From: Gavia stellata
Lineage: Eukaryota > Chordata > Aves > Gaviiformes > Gaviidae
DNA: 64,000 nt
Direction of reading: 5' to 3'
NCBI RefSeq assembly: GCF_030936135.1
Contig: NC_082611.1
Location: forward strand, 9,005,001-9,069,000
Shown here: piece after piece, positions 12,104 through 24,200 of the stretch
How positions within the stretch are numbered: position 1 is the first letter of the stretch
How the letters are laid out: the number at the start of each line of letters is the position of its first letter
Position numbers and translations under genes: made by a program
The notes under the pieces: model-generated
What the model saw: the letters and a program-made list of their open reading frames with translations, nothing else
Databases searched by the model: none
Told to the model about the DNA's origin: nothing

Positions 12104-12499
12104 GCCGAGAAAACGCTGCCCTCCCCACCGCTTTTAGTCTAGACCAGCCCCCCCCCAACTTCTTTTTCTTTTTCCTTCAGCAGCTCCCCCCGCCCCTGTC
12201 CCGGCAGCCGCTCTCACTACACACCCCTTCCACTTTGAAAATGAAATACCGCGGGGCTTTTTAATCCCCGGCTCCAAGCAGGTGCAACTGCAGCGGTGCA
12301 ACGCGGCCAGGGGCGGACAGGAAGGCAGCAGCGCCCCGCGCGTCCCCACGCCGCGGGGGACCCGGGGGGACAGCGCGGCAGAGGGCAGGGCTGGGCGGGG
12401 GCGGGGGCCGGGGCCGAGCCCTCCGCGCCGCCCCGCTGCCACGTGGATGCCACGGCGCAGCACACTCGGCTTTGCCGTACGTGGGGCATCGCCTGTGCA

Positions 12500-15285
12500 C
12501 CCCCGCTGAAAGCCTAAAAAAAAGTATCTAAAAACTATGCATTTTAATTTTCTACTGCAAAGCTACAACTCACTGAATTTGCAAAGTGAAAAGCCAGCAG
12601 ACTTTATGGCTGGGGGGTGGTTTTTTGCTTGCAGCACAGGGACCAGCATGGCAGGCCGTAGTAGCAGCAGTAATCAGTACAACTCTGAAAAGGGGTAGTA
12701 GCACACCTCAGCTGCCCGGTGGCCCATGAAGGTGCCTTGGGAGTCTTTGTCCGCGTTTTGCCTGAAATTCTGTTAAGTTTTCTTGGGGAATTGATGTTAC
12801 TCTCACCCCTTAATTAGAGCTGAATGGTTGTGTTTGAGAAAAATTCCAGCTTTTCTAAGGGTAAGGCCATGAAGTCTTAATGCAGCTTGATTCAATTCTG
12901 TAGTTGTGGCAGTCCGTTTGAACAGGACAGTGAAAATAAACCTGCTGCAGCCCTCCTGGCAGCCTCAGTTCACCCACCTCCCCTGGCACCCCCCGCAGCC
13001 TGCCTGTCCCTGCAGCAACCCGGCGGTGCCAGCTCTCTTCCAGGGGAGCTGCTGGACATGATTCTGCCAAGAGGCTGCAGCTTTGCACAGTCTTGCTAAA
13101 AATTTTCATTCACTGCCTACAAGTACTGAGGAATACCAGCACACACGTGTAAGCGTGGATGGGATCCTTCCCCTTCAGCACTGCTGCAGTTTCACACCCT
13201 CAGTTCAGTGCCTTTTCAGAAGGATGCAGGCTTTTTTGAGAACAGAGGCAGCCGACACTCCTCCCACAGCCCTGGCTTTGCAGAAAAGCAGGAAAGGTTC
13301 AGGGAGGAGAGAAGGTGGGCAGAGCTGAATTGGCTTCACAGAGCAGATCCCCTATAATCTGTTCAGACAGGAAAGTTAAGGGCAAGTGTCTGACTAAGCA
13401 GTCTCCAAGCACTTGTCCATGCAGCAGCAGACACAGGGTACCATCCACAGCACTACACCTTCGGGAGGGGGGGGGAAGAAGATGCGGTGTGTGAGAGGCT
13501 GCACAGAGCACATTTTGCAAGTGGTTTTCTCATTGCAAGGGCTGCTCAGTGCCACAGGTCCTTTTGCCCAAGCAGTGAGAGGTACCAACACCCTCCCAGG
13601 GAAGTGCTTTTCCACCCTGCCGTGAGCGACCTCAGCCTCTGTCCCTGAAATTCCCTGAAATGTTCGTGTGCCTGGCCACAGAGACACTTCTGCACACTGA
13701 AGGAAGCCTGCGTACCCGAGATTATTCACATCAGCCATGTGTGACACTTACAGGGGTAAGAGTGCAGGTAACCTTTTGGGGCTGGCAGTTGGGACACCAG
13801 GTTTCTCATTTTACCAGTGTGAGGTAAGATGATAATTACTGGATCTTTAAAATATAACACAAGCTGCCAGCCTCATTATATTGCCTTTCTGGCACAGGAG
13901 TTGGCCAGAGAAGAGCAAGGACCCAACACATATCAATTACGTCCAGACTAAGGACCAGGCCTGATGGCTACAAACCCATGAACTGTTCAGGTCCCCAGCA
14001 GTAGGAGGCACAAGAGAGATGCCCCTGAACTTAAACATGAAAACAGCCTGACTCACCAGCAGAAGCACTGGCCCTGAAATCAACCTGAGGTTCAAGCGAA
14101 ATCCTCCCTTTTAAAAGTCAGATGAGAAGTCCTGATTTGGCCCACCTAAACTACACCTCTGTCAGCAGTCATTCTACTCTCAGCAGTGAAATTATACCTG
14201 TGGGGAAGAGAGTGAGATTCAAATCAGTCCCACAGACTTAATTAAGAAACAGGCAATATTCTATTTACACTTTATAAGCTGTCAGTGTTGGCTGTCTCCA
14301 TGCTTTCTGATAGATGCTATCCCCACTTCCTTTGTTATGCTTGCCAAACACTCCAGCTCTCAGTGACAGCAGCTAAAGACAAGACTTGCAGTCCCTTCAC
14401 CACTTTCAACTTAGTGACACTATGGTGGAGCGAAGAGGCCCTGCTGGGGTTTTTTTGTTAGGAGATTCTGCTATTTCAAAGTGCCTTTGCTAGACAACAG
14501 TTTCATATTGTTCAAACTATACAGGTATAATAAATTATACCTGCCTAAATAAAGCAATAGAAAAGCAACAGTAAAAACTCCATTTTTAACAGTTTAAAAG
14601 GGCTAGTATCAGAGTTTATTCTTGAACAGAAAGGGGAATAAATCATACTGAAGATGACAGTCTATCATTAGATAGTGTAGCCATGACAAAACACTCTCCC
14701 ACCTCAAATCACAGAGGCCAAGTATTTCCATTCTTTTCTCAGGACTAAGCAAAGACTGAAGGCGTGAGGATGCCTCCGTAGCAGTCCTGCAAACGAGTGC
14801 TTCAGTCCTTACATCTTACCCCATATTAGTTACAGACATTGCATGCGTAATTGAATGCAAATAAAACAGCACATCAACCATTCAGTTTTCTTGAGGAAAA
14901 CAGATTTTATTGGTACGTACCTAGTTACTTCCTCCCAGTTAGTTACTTCTGATTGTTGAAAGTGAATGAAATCGGGGATGGAATAATAAAAACAACACAA
15001 AGGATTTCTGGAAGCTTGCAATAGTAGGATCCCATTTTGGCAAATTATAAAGAAAAAAAACAAAAGCAAACCCCCACATGCAGTGACTGTAACTCTACTG
15101 AGAAAAGTGGGAAAAAGAACAACTTTACTGACCAGCCAGAATGAAACCAGACAACGTGAATGAGAGGACTAAGTGATGCAGACAATCATTATTTGCGTGT
15201 TTGACATACAAAGGCTTCCGCCTCGCTGTCCTTACCCAAGCAATATTCCCACTGACGTCTGGAAACACTGAACCCAGGTAAGTTC
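12500..15285. other. Intergenic region between EEF2K and the POLR3E/tRNA promoter
   Basis: No gene recognised. Open frames are short and without family signal. A minus-strand AATAAA at 14906-14911 could end a longer EEF2K 3' UTR, so the left border of EEF2K is uncertain. Confidence 0.5.
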
Positions 15286-15289
15286 TGGC

Positions 15290-18095
15290 AGGCTGAGCCT
15301 CAGATTTATTTTCACATTTTTTAAAAATACAGATTTTTATTTATTCATTGTGAATAGATTAAAAATACAGCATATAGCAGTATCATTCCAAAAGTCTGTC
15401 AAATATATACTTTTTCTCTTCAAAAGGATGTCGTAAGTTGTGCATATTTTTGTAAACAATTTCCATTTTCAAATTATTGACAGTCCTATTTATTGTATAG
15501 CTAAAAAAATATGATACCACCTTAGGACAGAAGGTAGTCTACATCACTAAAAAAGCAGTATTTGCAAACAAAGAATTAATCGTAATAATTTTTTCACTGA
15601 GCTGTTTGCACATTTACATACCAGATCTACAGAGAACTGTCAGGAACTTTAGCAACTACTGAATTTAGCACATTAAACCACACCAAAAAGTGTCAATAAT
15701 TACGTTCTTTATGTACACATTTTGGACGGGCACGTTCAATCTCCTCTCCTCCCTACATGGTCCGTGGTGTTGTTACACATGCTTCCTTCTCGAGGAAAAT
15801 CTCAAAGACTTGGCACCAACGCCTTATGAGGAAAACAAATCCTTTTGTCTGAATTTGTTATCGTGCCTACACTGTATTGGTTCTGCTCAAAACACTCCGA
15901 CTATTCAACTGTCTTCAGAGGTGAATGGCACATTCACCTTTCATTGAAAGCTGGTATTTTAATGCTATGAACTGAAAGAGCAAAAAGGCCGCATCCAAAA
16001 GAAGCTTTAGGCATCTAAAGCAGAACTTTGGATATGCACTTAAAACATCCACCTGACTTATGCTCCTACAAACTCTGGTTCTATTTCAGCTTATTAGGTC
16101 CAAAAAATATTAGGTCCAAAAATTTGGTTATATTAGGACCTAGCTTGATATCTACCTAAGCCCAACTGAGATCTAGAAATTAGACATTCCTCAATTAATG
16201 CGTTAAGAGTTTCACTTTCACTCTCAAAACAAAAAACAAAATAAAAAGGCCATGAGCACTACCTTTCCACACACTCTGCATTATACAGCCAGGAGATGCG
16301 GCCATGTGTTGCAAGGCTACTCATGGCTACAACTGCCTGGTGGTTACAGCACCCACCCAGAAGTACGACAACCTAGGATAACTTTTCCTTCTCTCCTAAA
16401 AAGGATTCAAATCTTCCCATCTCACTTCCTTAAGTACCAGGACATCACCTCTTTCAGACAGTGGCAGTTGTTACTAACATCATGCCTGGATACTGTTTAA
16501 ACAATAACTCAAGATCCACTTGCCAGAAAGAGAGTAAATGGGGAGCACAACTTCGGAGCCCAGTGACGGGTGCTCGCACAGGAAAGGAAGAACTGATTTC
16601 TGTTCCTTGAATGGTTTCTACATTTTACAAGAAATTAATATTACTTGGCTATGCGTGCAAGAAGTCCCAATGAAATCAACTGCATCATCTAGCAGCCTGC
16701 TTAGTTTTAAGCATGCTTTTAAAAGCTTGGCTAAAGTGAGGCTGGTGGGCATTATAGGTCATTCAGCACTTCACAGGGGCTGCCCCTTATTTATATCAAT
16801 TTATACCCTCAGGAGACTGTAAGGTCAGGAAGGCAAAAGCTTCCATCTTAATCTCCTGCAAAACGACTGTTAACCACCACCAAGAAATACGAACAGCTTC
16901 TATACTATCCATATAGATGGCACAGCAGCTATGGAATAAAATACTGGATTTGGAAGAAACTTATCCCTATGCAATAATGGTAATTCAACCACCACCATGT
17001 ATTCGTCCTCCCATTACTGGTTAGGATTATGCAAACAGGACACAAATTCAAGTGTTTGGGGATAATACTGTTTTCTCTTTTTAACCAGCAATTTTCTCTA
17101 ACTGGCTTTTGAAACCATTCACAGATAAAACACTATTTTAAAAGCTATTTAAACCAGATAAATTATTTTCTATACATAGAAATAGGTGAATCAACATCTT
17201 CTAACCTTTTCAAACATCCATCTGGAAATGGTGGAAAGTGTATTCTCATTTTAAGTGAGATGATCTAGCTTCACTGAGAATTGAGATGTCACTGTAAAAA
17301 TAACTTCAAATTACTCACATATTACAGATCTTGCTACTGTACATCATTGGACAAATATCATATAAGATCAGTAGAATTGTATACAACTAGGTTATCATAT
17401 GGTGCAAAACATGAAAATGAGAGAGGTAGCTGGATGCCTCACCTCATCAGGAACATCACTGATTTTTCTGATGGTAAAATATGCAAATGTTGGTAATGAA
17501 TAAAATATATTCTACCCTGAATATCCTCACTGCCAATGTGAAGCATCTTCCCTGCCCCTCCCCAAAATGTAAGGATTCTATCTGGAATTTGTTTGAGAAG
17601 AACAACAGAAGTGCCCAATGACACCAGCATAACAGAATGGGACTACTTATTAAAATGAGTGGCTGCATGCTTAAATTGAAAATTTACATTAACGTGCAAA
17701 TTTGGTGAGATACACCAAAAATGATATGTTTTTCTGTATGTGTGGAGGAGAAGAAAAACGCAAACACACTGATCATTTGCTGCGTAAAAACCAGGCATGT
17801 GAAACCTAAACAAACATCAGCTTTGTTTTTCGTAAAAAAACCTAGGCCCCTCAGTTCTAACAGTTAAAAAAAATACAAAAGGTCAAGTATGCCTGTATTA
17901 CAGCTTTCAAACACTAGCAGAAGTAGACTACGGCACCCTATATACCACTTACATTTGGATTTCTCCCCTCAAAAAAATCAGAAAACTAAAACAAAAAAAG
18001 AAAATGGTAACTCCACATAAAAATATATCTTTTTAGCTGCAAATGCAGCAAGTCTATAAAAAAAAATTATATACAAGAACTGCTTAATTGTGGTG
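15290..18095 (-). other. EEF2K: Probable EEF2K 3' UTR
   Basis: AT-rich, without splice-linked coding sequence. It ends near a cluster of minus-strand AATAAA signals at 15305-15345. A later AATAAA at 14906-14911 gives a longer option. Ends are inferred. Confidence 0.45.
15336..15345 (-). terminator. Candidate EEF2K poly(A) signals
   Basis: Overlapping AATAAATAAA on the minus strand, with a second AATAAA at 15310-15305. Upstream-signal composition fits a mRNA 3' end; cleavage is expected near 15.29 kb. Confidence 0.45.
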
Positions 18096-18205
18096 TCATT
18101 CTTCCATCATCGCCCAAGCCTCTTCTGCTTTTTCGTAGTACTGATTTGCCAGTCTGCCTTTCATGGCTTCCATTGCTGCTTCTGCTGCTTCTGTGTACAG
18201 CTCAC
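18096..18205 (-). CDS. EEF2K: EEF2K coding exon 17 (residues 690-725 and stop)
   Basis: Encodes [20 protein letters not shown] and [10 protein letters not shown] with a TGA stop at 18098-18096. The extreme C-terminus is needed for eEF2 phosphorylation in the mammalian enzyme. Confidence 0.97.
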
Positions 18206-21200
18206 CTAGAGGAGGAAATAGTATCAGTTATGTTGACAGGGTGAAGAAAAAACATCTCTTTATCCTGAAGCAATTAAAGGACAAAAAGAGAAACTGAGGT
18301 CAAAGTACAGGGCTGGATGTATGGGTGTATTTTAATAGTATCAGCAGAGTTACATCAGCTGGGAATCTGGCTTTCGCTCTTCAAGTTGAAAGTTATGTGA
18401 CTGGCTGCTGATGGCTCTTCAATGTATTTGGAAGGACTGGAAATATGACCAGCCTGTAGGATCCCCCAAGTTGACTCTAAGACTTAGACGCTTGACATGT
18501 GTATTACACAACAATTAAGACAGTGTTGTGTAGGGCCTGGGAGTCATGGCTGTAACTCAAATCACAAGCAGCAACCTGCAGTTCAGTGGCCTCACAGGGA
18601 GTGAAGGTTGCTTGCTAGTGACTCAGTGTGTCACAGGATTGGACCTGGCACCACCCACTATCCCCACCATCGGCAAGATCTCTTATTTCACTGTTTCCAG
18701 CCTTGTATCACCCAGCATCATTACAGCCTCATCCACAAATCTGAGGGTACTTACCCTCTGTATGTTTGATAATGGCTGAAGCAGGAAATGTGTTTTTGGG
18801 GTGCATGCTGGGGGAAAAGGGAAGGAAAAGCAGGATTACCAATTACAGAAACAAAATGAGGCCTCACCTGATCTCTGTGGATCCTTATTCAGGTGAAACC
18901 CTCCCGTCATTAACATCTCTGCTTCCCTGGCCAGGAGCAGATACCGGGGCTCATCCTGAGTGCCATCATATTCACCTCCCTCATCATAGTCGGTCATGTT
19001 CAGTGCAGCATTGTACCAGTACAGCGCCTCCTTCCAATCCTGTGCTCTGAATTTAAAAATAATTTTTGAAGAGGGTTACCATAGGAAACAAATGTACTTT
19101 GCAGAATTCAATTTTGCACTAGCTTCTCAGAGCCTTGACGCTCTCCAAGAAAGCAAATGTTCTCATGGAGGCTCACTAACTCTGCACTGCAGCATCAGGT
19201 CACTGTATCAAAATGAGGCTGGGGTCACTTTATGCAGTAATTACAGAGGATAAAGTATCAGACTGAAGTGTCTTGCTGAACTCCAGCGTCTCAGCTTCAT
19301 TACTAGTTGTATGCTTTTGGTTCTGGCATTTGTATTTGTGAAGATAACTGATTTCGAAACAGTCTGAAGTTGCAGAAAGTCTTGTTTCATAAATACTTTA
19401 AAACCAGCAATTTTCATACTGAGAATGCTCAGTGCACTTCAATGAGAAGTTTAATATTATTTTAAATTTCACCACTGCCAAGAGTTTCACTGTTGTGAAA
19501 AACAGAAAACTCATGTAAATAACAAAGACATGCTACAATACAAAAGCAGAAAAATCACTATCATCACCTGTTATTATTTGGTACTTAAGGAAATTAGTAT
19601 TTGTTCACTTTTAAAAACTCATCTAAAATGCTTAAAAAAAAAATCAAACCAATATACTGTGTAGTCTTTTGGCAAATCATAATCTAGTTCTTAGTCACAA
19701 TGCTGCTCCTATCCCTCCTATCAAGATAGAAGTGCTGGCCAAATTAAGAGAGACTTACTGAGGTAAAAACATTTTTAAACTTAAAATCATCTTAATTAAA
19801 AGTAACATCCTCAGCATTAAGACTATGTTCCTGTGAAATTTCCATTCCTACTTCTATTATGAGGAGCACTGAAAAGACTACAGCTGTGACAAATACTTTG
19901 TTCATCTGACTGCATCTTGTCTATAGTCACTTTACAACTTCACCTATTTCTCCTATTCTACAGCTTCTTTCACAGCTTTATTAGAAAAACAACCCCACTT
20001 TTTAAAAAAAAACTGTGCTTTCAAAAAAATAACTAAGGAAGAGACATGGCAGTTGTAAATGCTTTCCACTTATTTTTAGGTACTACATCTCCGAAAGAAC
20101 TCCTGTTCATATTTTCCCCACTGATCCCAGGATTTTCAAGTATGCAACTCCCAGTGAAGTCAAGGGGAGTTTTATCACGAACTTCAGAGCAAAAAAGACT
20201 TGGCTATCATAGGGTAACATCGGTATGAGGGCTAAACTCAAACATGCAGGTGGATCCAACACACATGCAGGTATCCAACAGCAGAAATGATCTCTGATTT
20301 TCTTTCTGTGTTGATATATCATAGCCTAAACCCTGCTTTTATTCACACCTGGGTAAGGTTGAAGTAGCTCCGAAACACTACTTCATAGCATTACTTATGA
20401 CATAACAGCTCTTTATGTGAATGAAAGACATGCAGCAAGTGCTTCTCCCCCTGCCTGCCCCCCCCGCCCCAGTGGAGTACCACCAACTTAAGTTACTCAG
20501 TCATGCACCGTACCTGTCTGAACCAAGATTTACACCTGTATCATATGCTCTTGCTACCAGAATCATGGAAGGCCGGTCTCCAGCTTCTGCTGCTCTCAGC
20601 AAGTAATCAAATCCTTTATTTCTGTTCTCCTTTGTGTCCTAGTAAAACAAACAAAACCTTTACAACACATGTTTCTAAGTAAAACCATCCCTTCCTTTCT
20701 TCCCCTAACACTAAATGCAGTTTTTCCCAAGTCAGTAATGGCTGCAAGTGTTTAGTATGTCTGAGAAACAGGCCCAGCCACAAGAAACTAAGAAGCTGAA
20801 TAGTAAAGATCCCTTCAAAAACTTCCCAAAGGTATGCAGTAATTTGCTGGCAAAACCAGGAACAGGCAGCATTTTTTGCTGCTTTGTCCAAGTCCTTAAT
20901 TACAAAGTCATCTATATTCTCTGAAGAAGCTACAGAACACCTAACTATGGTTATTGTTTTGTCTCCATTTCCTGCTCTTCTCATGTTATTTTTACAATGG
21001 ACCACAATTCTGTATTTTGTCATTTTTTTTGATCTTTCTGTTTACCTCCAGAGTGAGCTCAGAAAGAATGTGATGTGGCAGCTGAGAGCACATGAGTCCT
21101 AACCCAACGATGGCTTCCAGCTCCCCACAGTCTGCAGCATGCTCCAGGTGAAACAGGGCTGATTCCTGATCCCATTCCTTGTCTTTCTCACAGAAACGCC

Positions 21201-24200
21201 CAGCTTCGTGATAGCGAACCATGGCCAAATGAACCTAGAACACAATTGTACAGGAAGGAGACACAAGTATTAAGTATCGATCCGATTCTTCAAAAGCCCC
21301 GTGCCCATACTTTACTTAGGCAGAAAAACACCTCTCTGAGGCGACTACTTAAAATTAATTGTGTACCTCTGTGACTGAGGAGAGGACTAGTTTGATAACA
21401 CACAGACTTGGAGCCTGACTTGTGCCCTGAACAGACTAAACAGGCAAAAAGTGATGATTATACGCAGTGCAGCTGCTTCTCCCCAGTTCTGTTAGACACA
21501 TACAGCTTTATGAACTTGACTACTAGAGATAAAAGACCTAATTCAGCAAGACAGTAGCGGCCACAACATCTTCCCACATCAGTGTGCCCTAAGCAGTATC
21601 CCAGCGGGTTGCCACACCAGAGCACCAGGTCTTAGGGGCACATCCCAGCATATCTGCTAGGGCCTTGGAGACCTTTAGGAGAGAGTCACGGTTACAGGTA
21701 CCCAGCCAGCAACTACCCAACACACCAGCCAACAGGGCAAACAGCAGTGACCATGGGTCAGACTTCTATGTACAGCAAGGGCCCTCACAGGAAAGGAATT
21801 AACCTGAGGCATAGAAAATCAAGAAGGTTATCCAGGGTAAAATCCTCATACCACTGAAGCCTTTATTGTCAGTGGGGGCAGGATTTCATTCCAAGCATGT
21901 AATAGAATTTTGAGGGGGTTTTTTCCTACCCTCCCCCCAAGGGAAAGGCAGGTTTCTTCTCAAACGGAAATGTTTGAGAACATCTGAAGCTCTCAGGATG
22001 TTCAGGAAGATCTACGCTGTGTGTTTTGAGTGTGGGCTTAAGCCCATACATAAACCGAAATTTAATTCGCATTTGCATTGTCTGGGATAGTCTGGAATAA
22101 AAAGAGCTGGTCCATGATAGCATTTTTAAGGAGCCCAACCTCGTCTATTTGCAAGGTATGTGAGCCAGGCACACCATGTCTACCCCACTGTATCTTCTCT
22201 GCGTGGTGCCTCTGGAAAAGGCAGACAAACCAACATCAGGGTCCTTTCCAAAGGAGCCCAGATGTTGCAAGTCCGAAAGCAGATCGAGTTCATGGGTTCC
22301 TGAGCTTAGACATCCCTTATAAAGTATGATTAGGTGACAGAGAGCTATAGACATGTTATTTATTTTCACCTGCACAAATAACTTATGCAGGGCAACACCT
22401 CTACATAAGTAATAAATACAAGATGTTTCTTTCCAGTTGGAAAGAAGAGGATTACTAGACCCATCCTACCTTCCCAAGGACTGACTTCCCAATTTTCTTT
22501 TCAAGTTCTAGTGCATTGAGCCTCTGAATTTCTTGGGCAACACAGGATGGTCTGTGGATGTGGACTCTGGAAGAGTTGTAGAGATTCCATTTCTCCACAC
22601 TGATCTGAAATAGGGAATATACTATTATTTCTATCCAAAATTAAAATTTCCATACTATTCATACAGATTACTATTCAGAAATCAAAGCCTTCATTAATAT
22701 TATTACTTATTAGTAAATACTGTAATTTAGGAAACGGCTTTCAAAAGTCATGTTAGTAGCTGAATATATGGTTATTATTCTTCATCAAAAGAAACAGAGT
22801 GAAACCCTCTATTTCTAATCCCAACATCAAATATCTTCCATAAATGACAGCAGCAAAGCAAAGCATTATCTTTAAGCATTATCAGAAAAAAGGTACTTAC
22901 AAAAATAAGCTCCTGAATAGTCACACTGCAAGCACTGAGGTTATCCATGCACAAAAAAATTAAACCCATACTTTTCTGGTCAGAATTTCAGTTCAAAACA
23001 TTTTAAATTCTGCTTGCATTCTACAGCTCTAGAAAAATGGTAAGTAACAGTGCAGAAGATGATAGGCAGATACATGCATTGGTGTTTCTCAGGATGTCCA
23101 ACACAAAAGAGAACAAACAACTTTTCAACATAATGGGCGGATGGGAAGCAGTAGCCAAAACCAATCCTATCAAAATGAAAACCGTTGGAGGTGCACAGGG
23201 GAAACACAAGAGGGGAGGTTACTGGCACAGAACCTCAGTCTGTTAAAGCTGTTTCAGTTTCCTGAAACAGCAATATATAATCATTACAAGGAAATTTTGA
23301 AAGGCATAACCAATTATATTATTCATTGTTGTCAAAGCTCTGTTTTTTCTTTCCTTGCAGAATACAGTTATTTAAGTTTATAGCCACAGAAACTAATTAT
23401 CAGTGAAGCTATATTTTGTAAAAACATGCAAGAAGGTCTGGTCTTCCCTAGCTCAGTTAGATACAGAGTGGAGAGAGCTACTGTCACATATTTCACACAC
23501 TGAATGTTTTAAAAAAAAAAAAAGTCATCCAACCACATATGGGACAAAATTCAAAAAATAAAATGCAGAAAGGAAATATAATCTAGTTAGGCAGAAAAAA
23601 ATCCATAGAACTATAATTATTTTTTTAAGGTGAGAAACCCATGCATAATCACTAATTTATGTCAGGGATCAGTTACAGATGTGACTATTTGTTTATAACA
23701 GTACTACTTTAACTGGAAAATAAAGACAAAAAAAGGAAACAACACAGAGTGGTAAGTTAATATTAATAAACATATTCTGTAGCTGAAAAGGAAGGAAAAC
23801 TGACATCTGATTTAGTGATGTGAAGTTAGACGGCAGATGAGTGGAACAAAGGACAAGCAGAGTGGCAAACTCATCGCCTATGAACATTTTTGCTTTATTT
23901 ACCCTTGCAGAGCTTCCCAAACTGTCTTCATCAGATTCATGTCTTCGGTTGTTGTTTGAATGGCCCTACGTTAATGTAAATACTTGCATTATTTTTCTGC
24001 AGCAACTGATGTGTGCCAGTTATCCCTCTAGACTATTCCTACCCAGCAAAATTAATAGTGAGAATGACCAGAATAGTTTCCACTGGATTCTTTTCTCTCA
24101 GTGATACTGCAATATAAAAAGAAACATACTGAAATGGTAAAGAATACAGAACACCCAGGCCTTAATCCTGGAAACTGGATATCCGATGACAAATACCTTG

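Larger units (their letters stand above)
10970..12490. promoter_or_regulatory. CpG island: POLR3E promoter and tRNA-Leu(AAG)
   Basis: CpG-dense, GC-rich tract in otherwise AT-rich surroundings. It covers the candidate POLR3E first exon, its promoter, the tRNA-Leu(AAG) gene and a GC-rich upstream flank. The long open frames here on both strands come from base composition. Confidence 0.8.
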
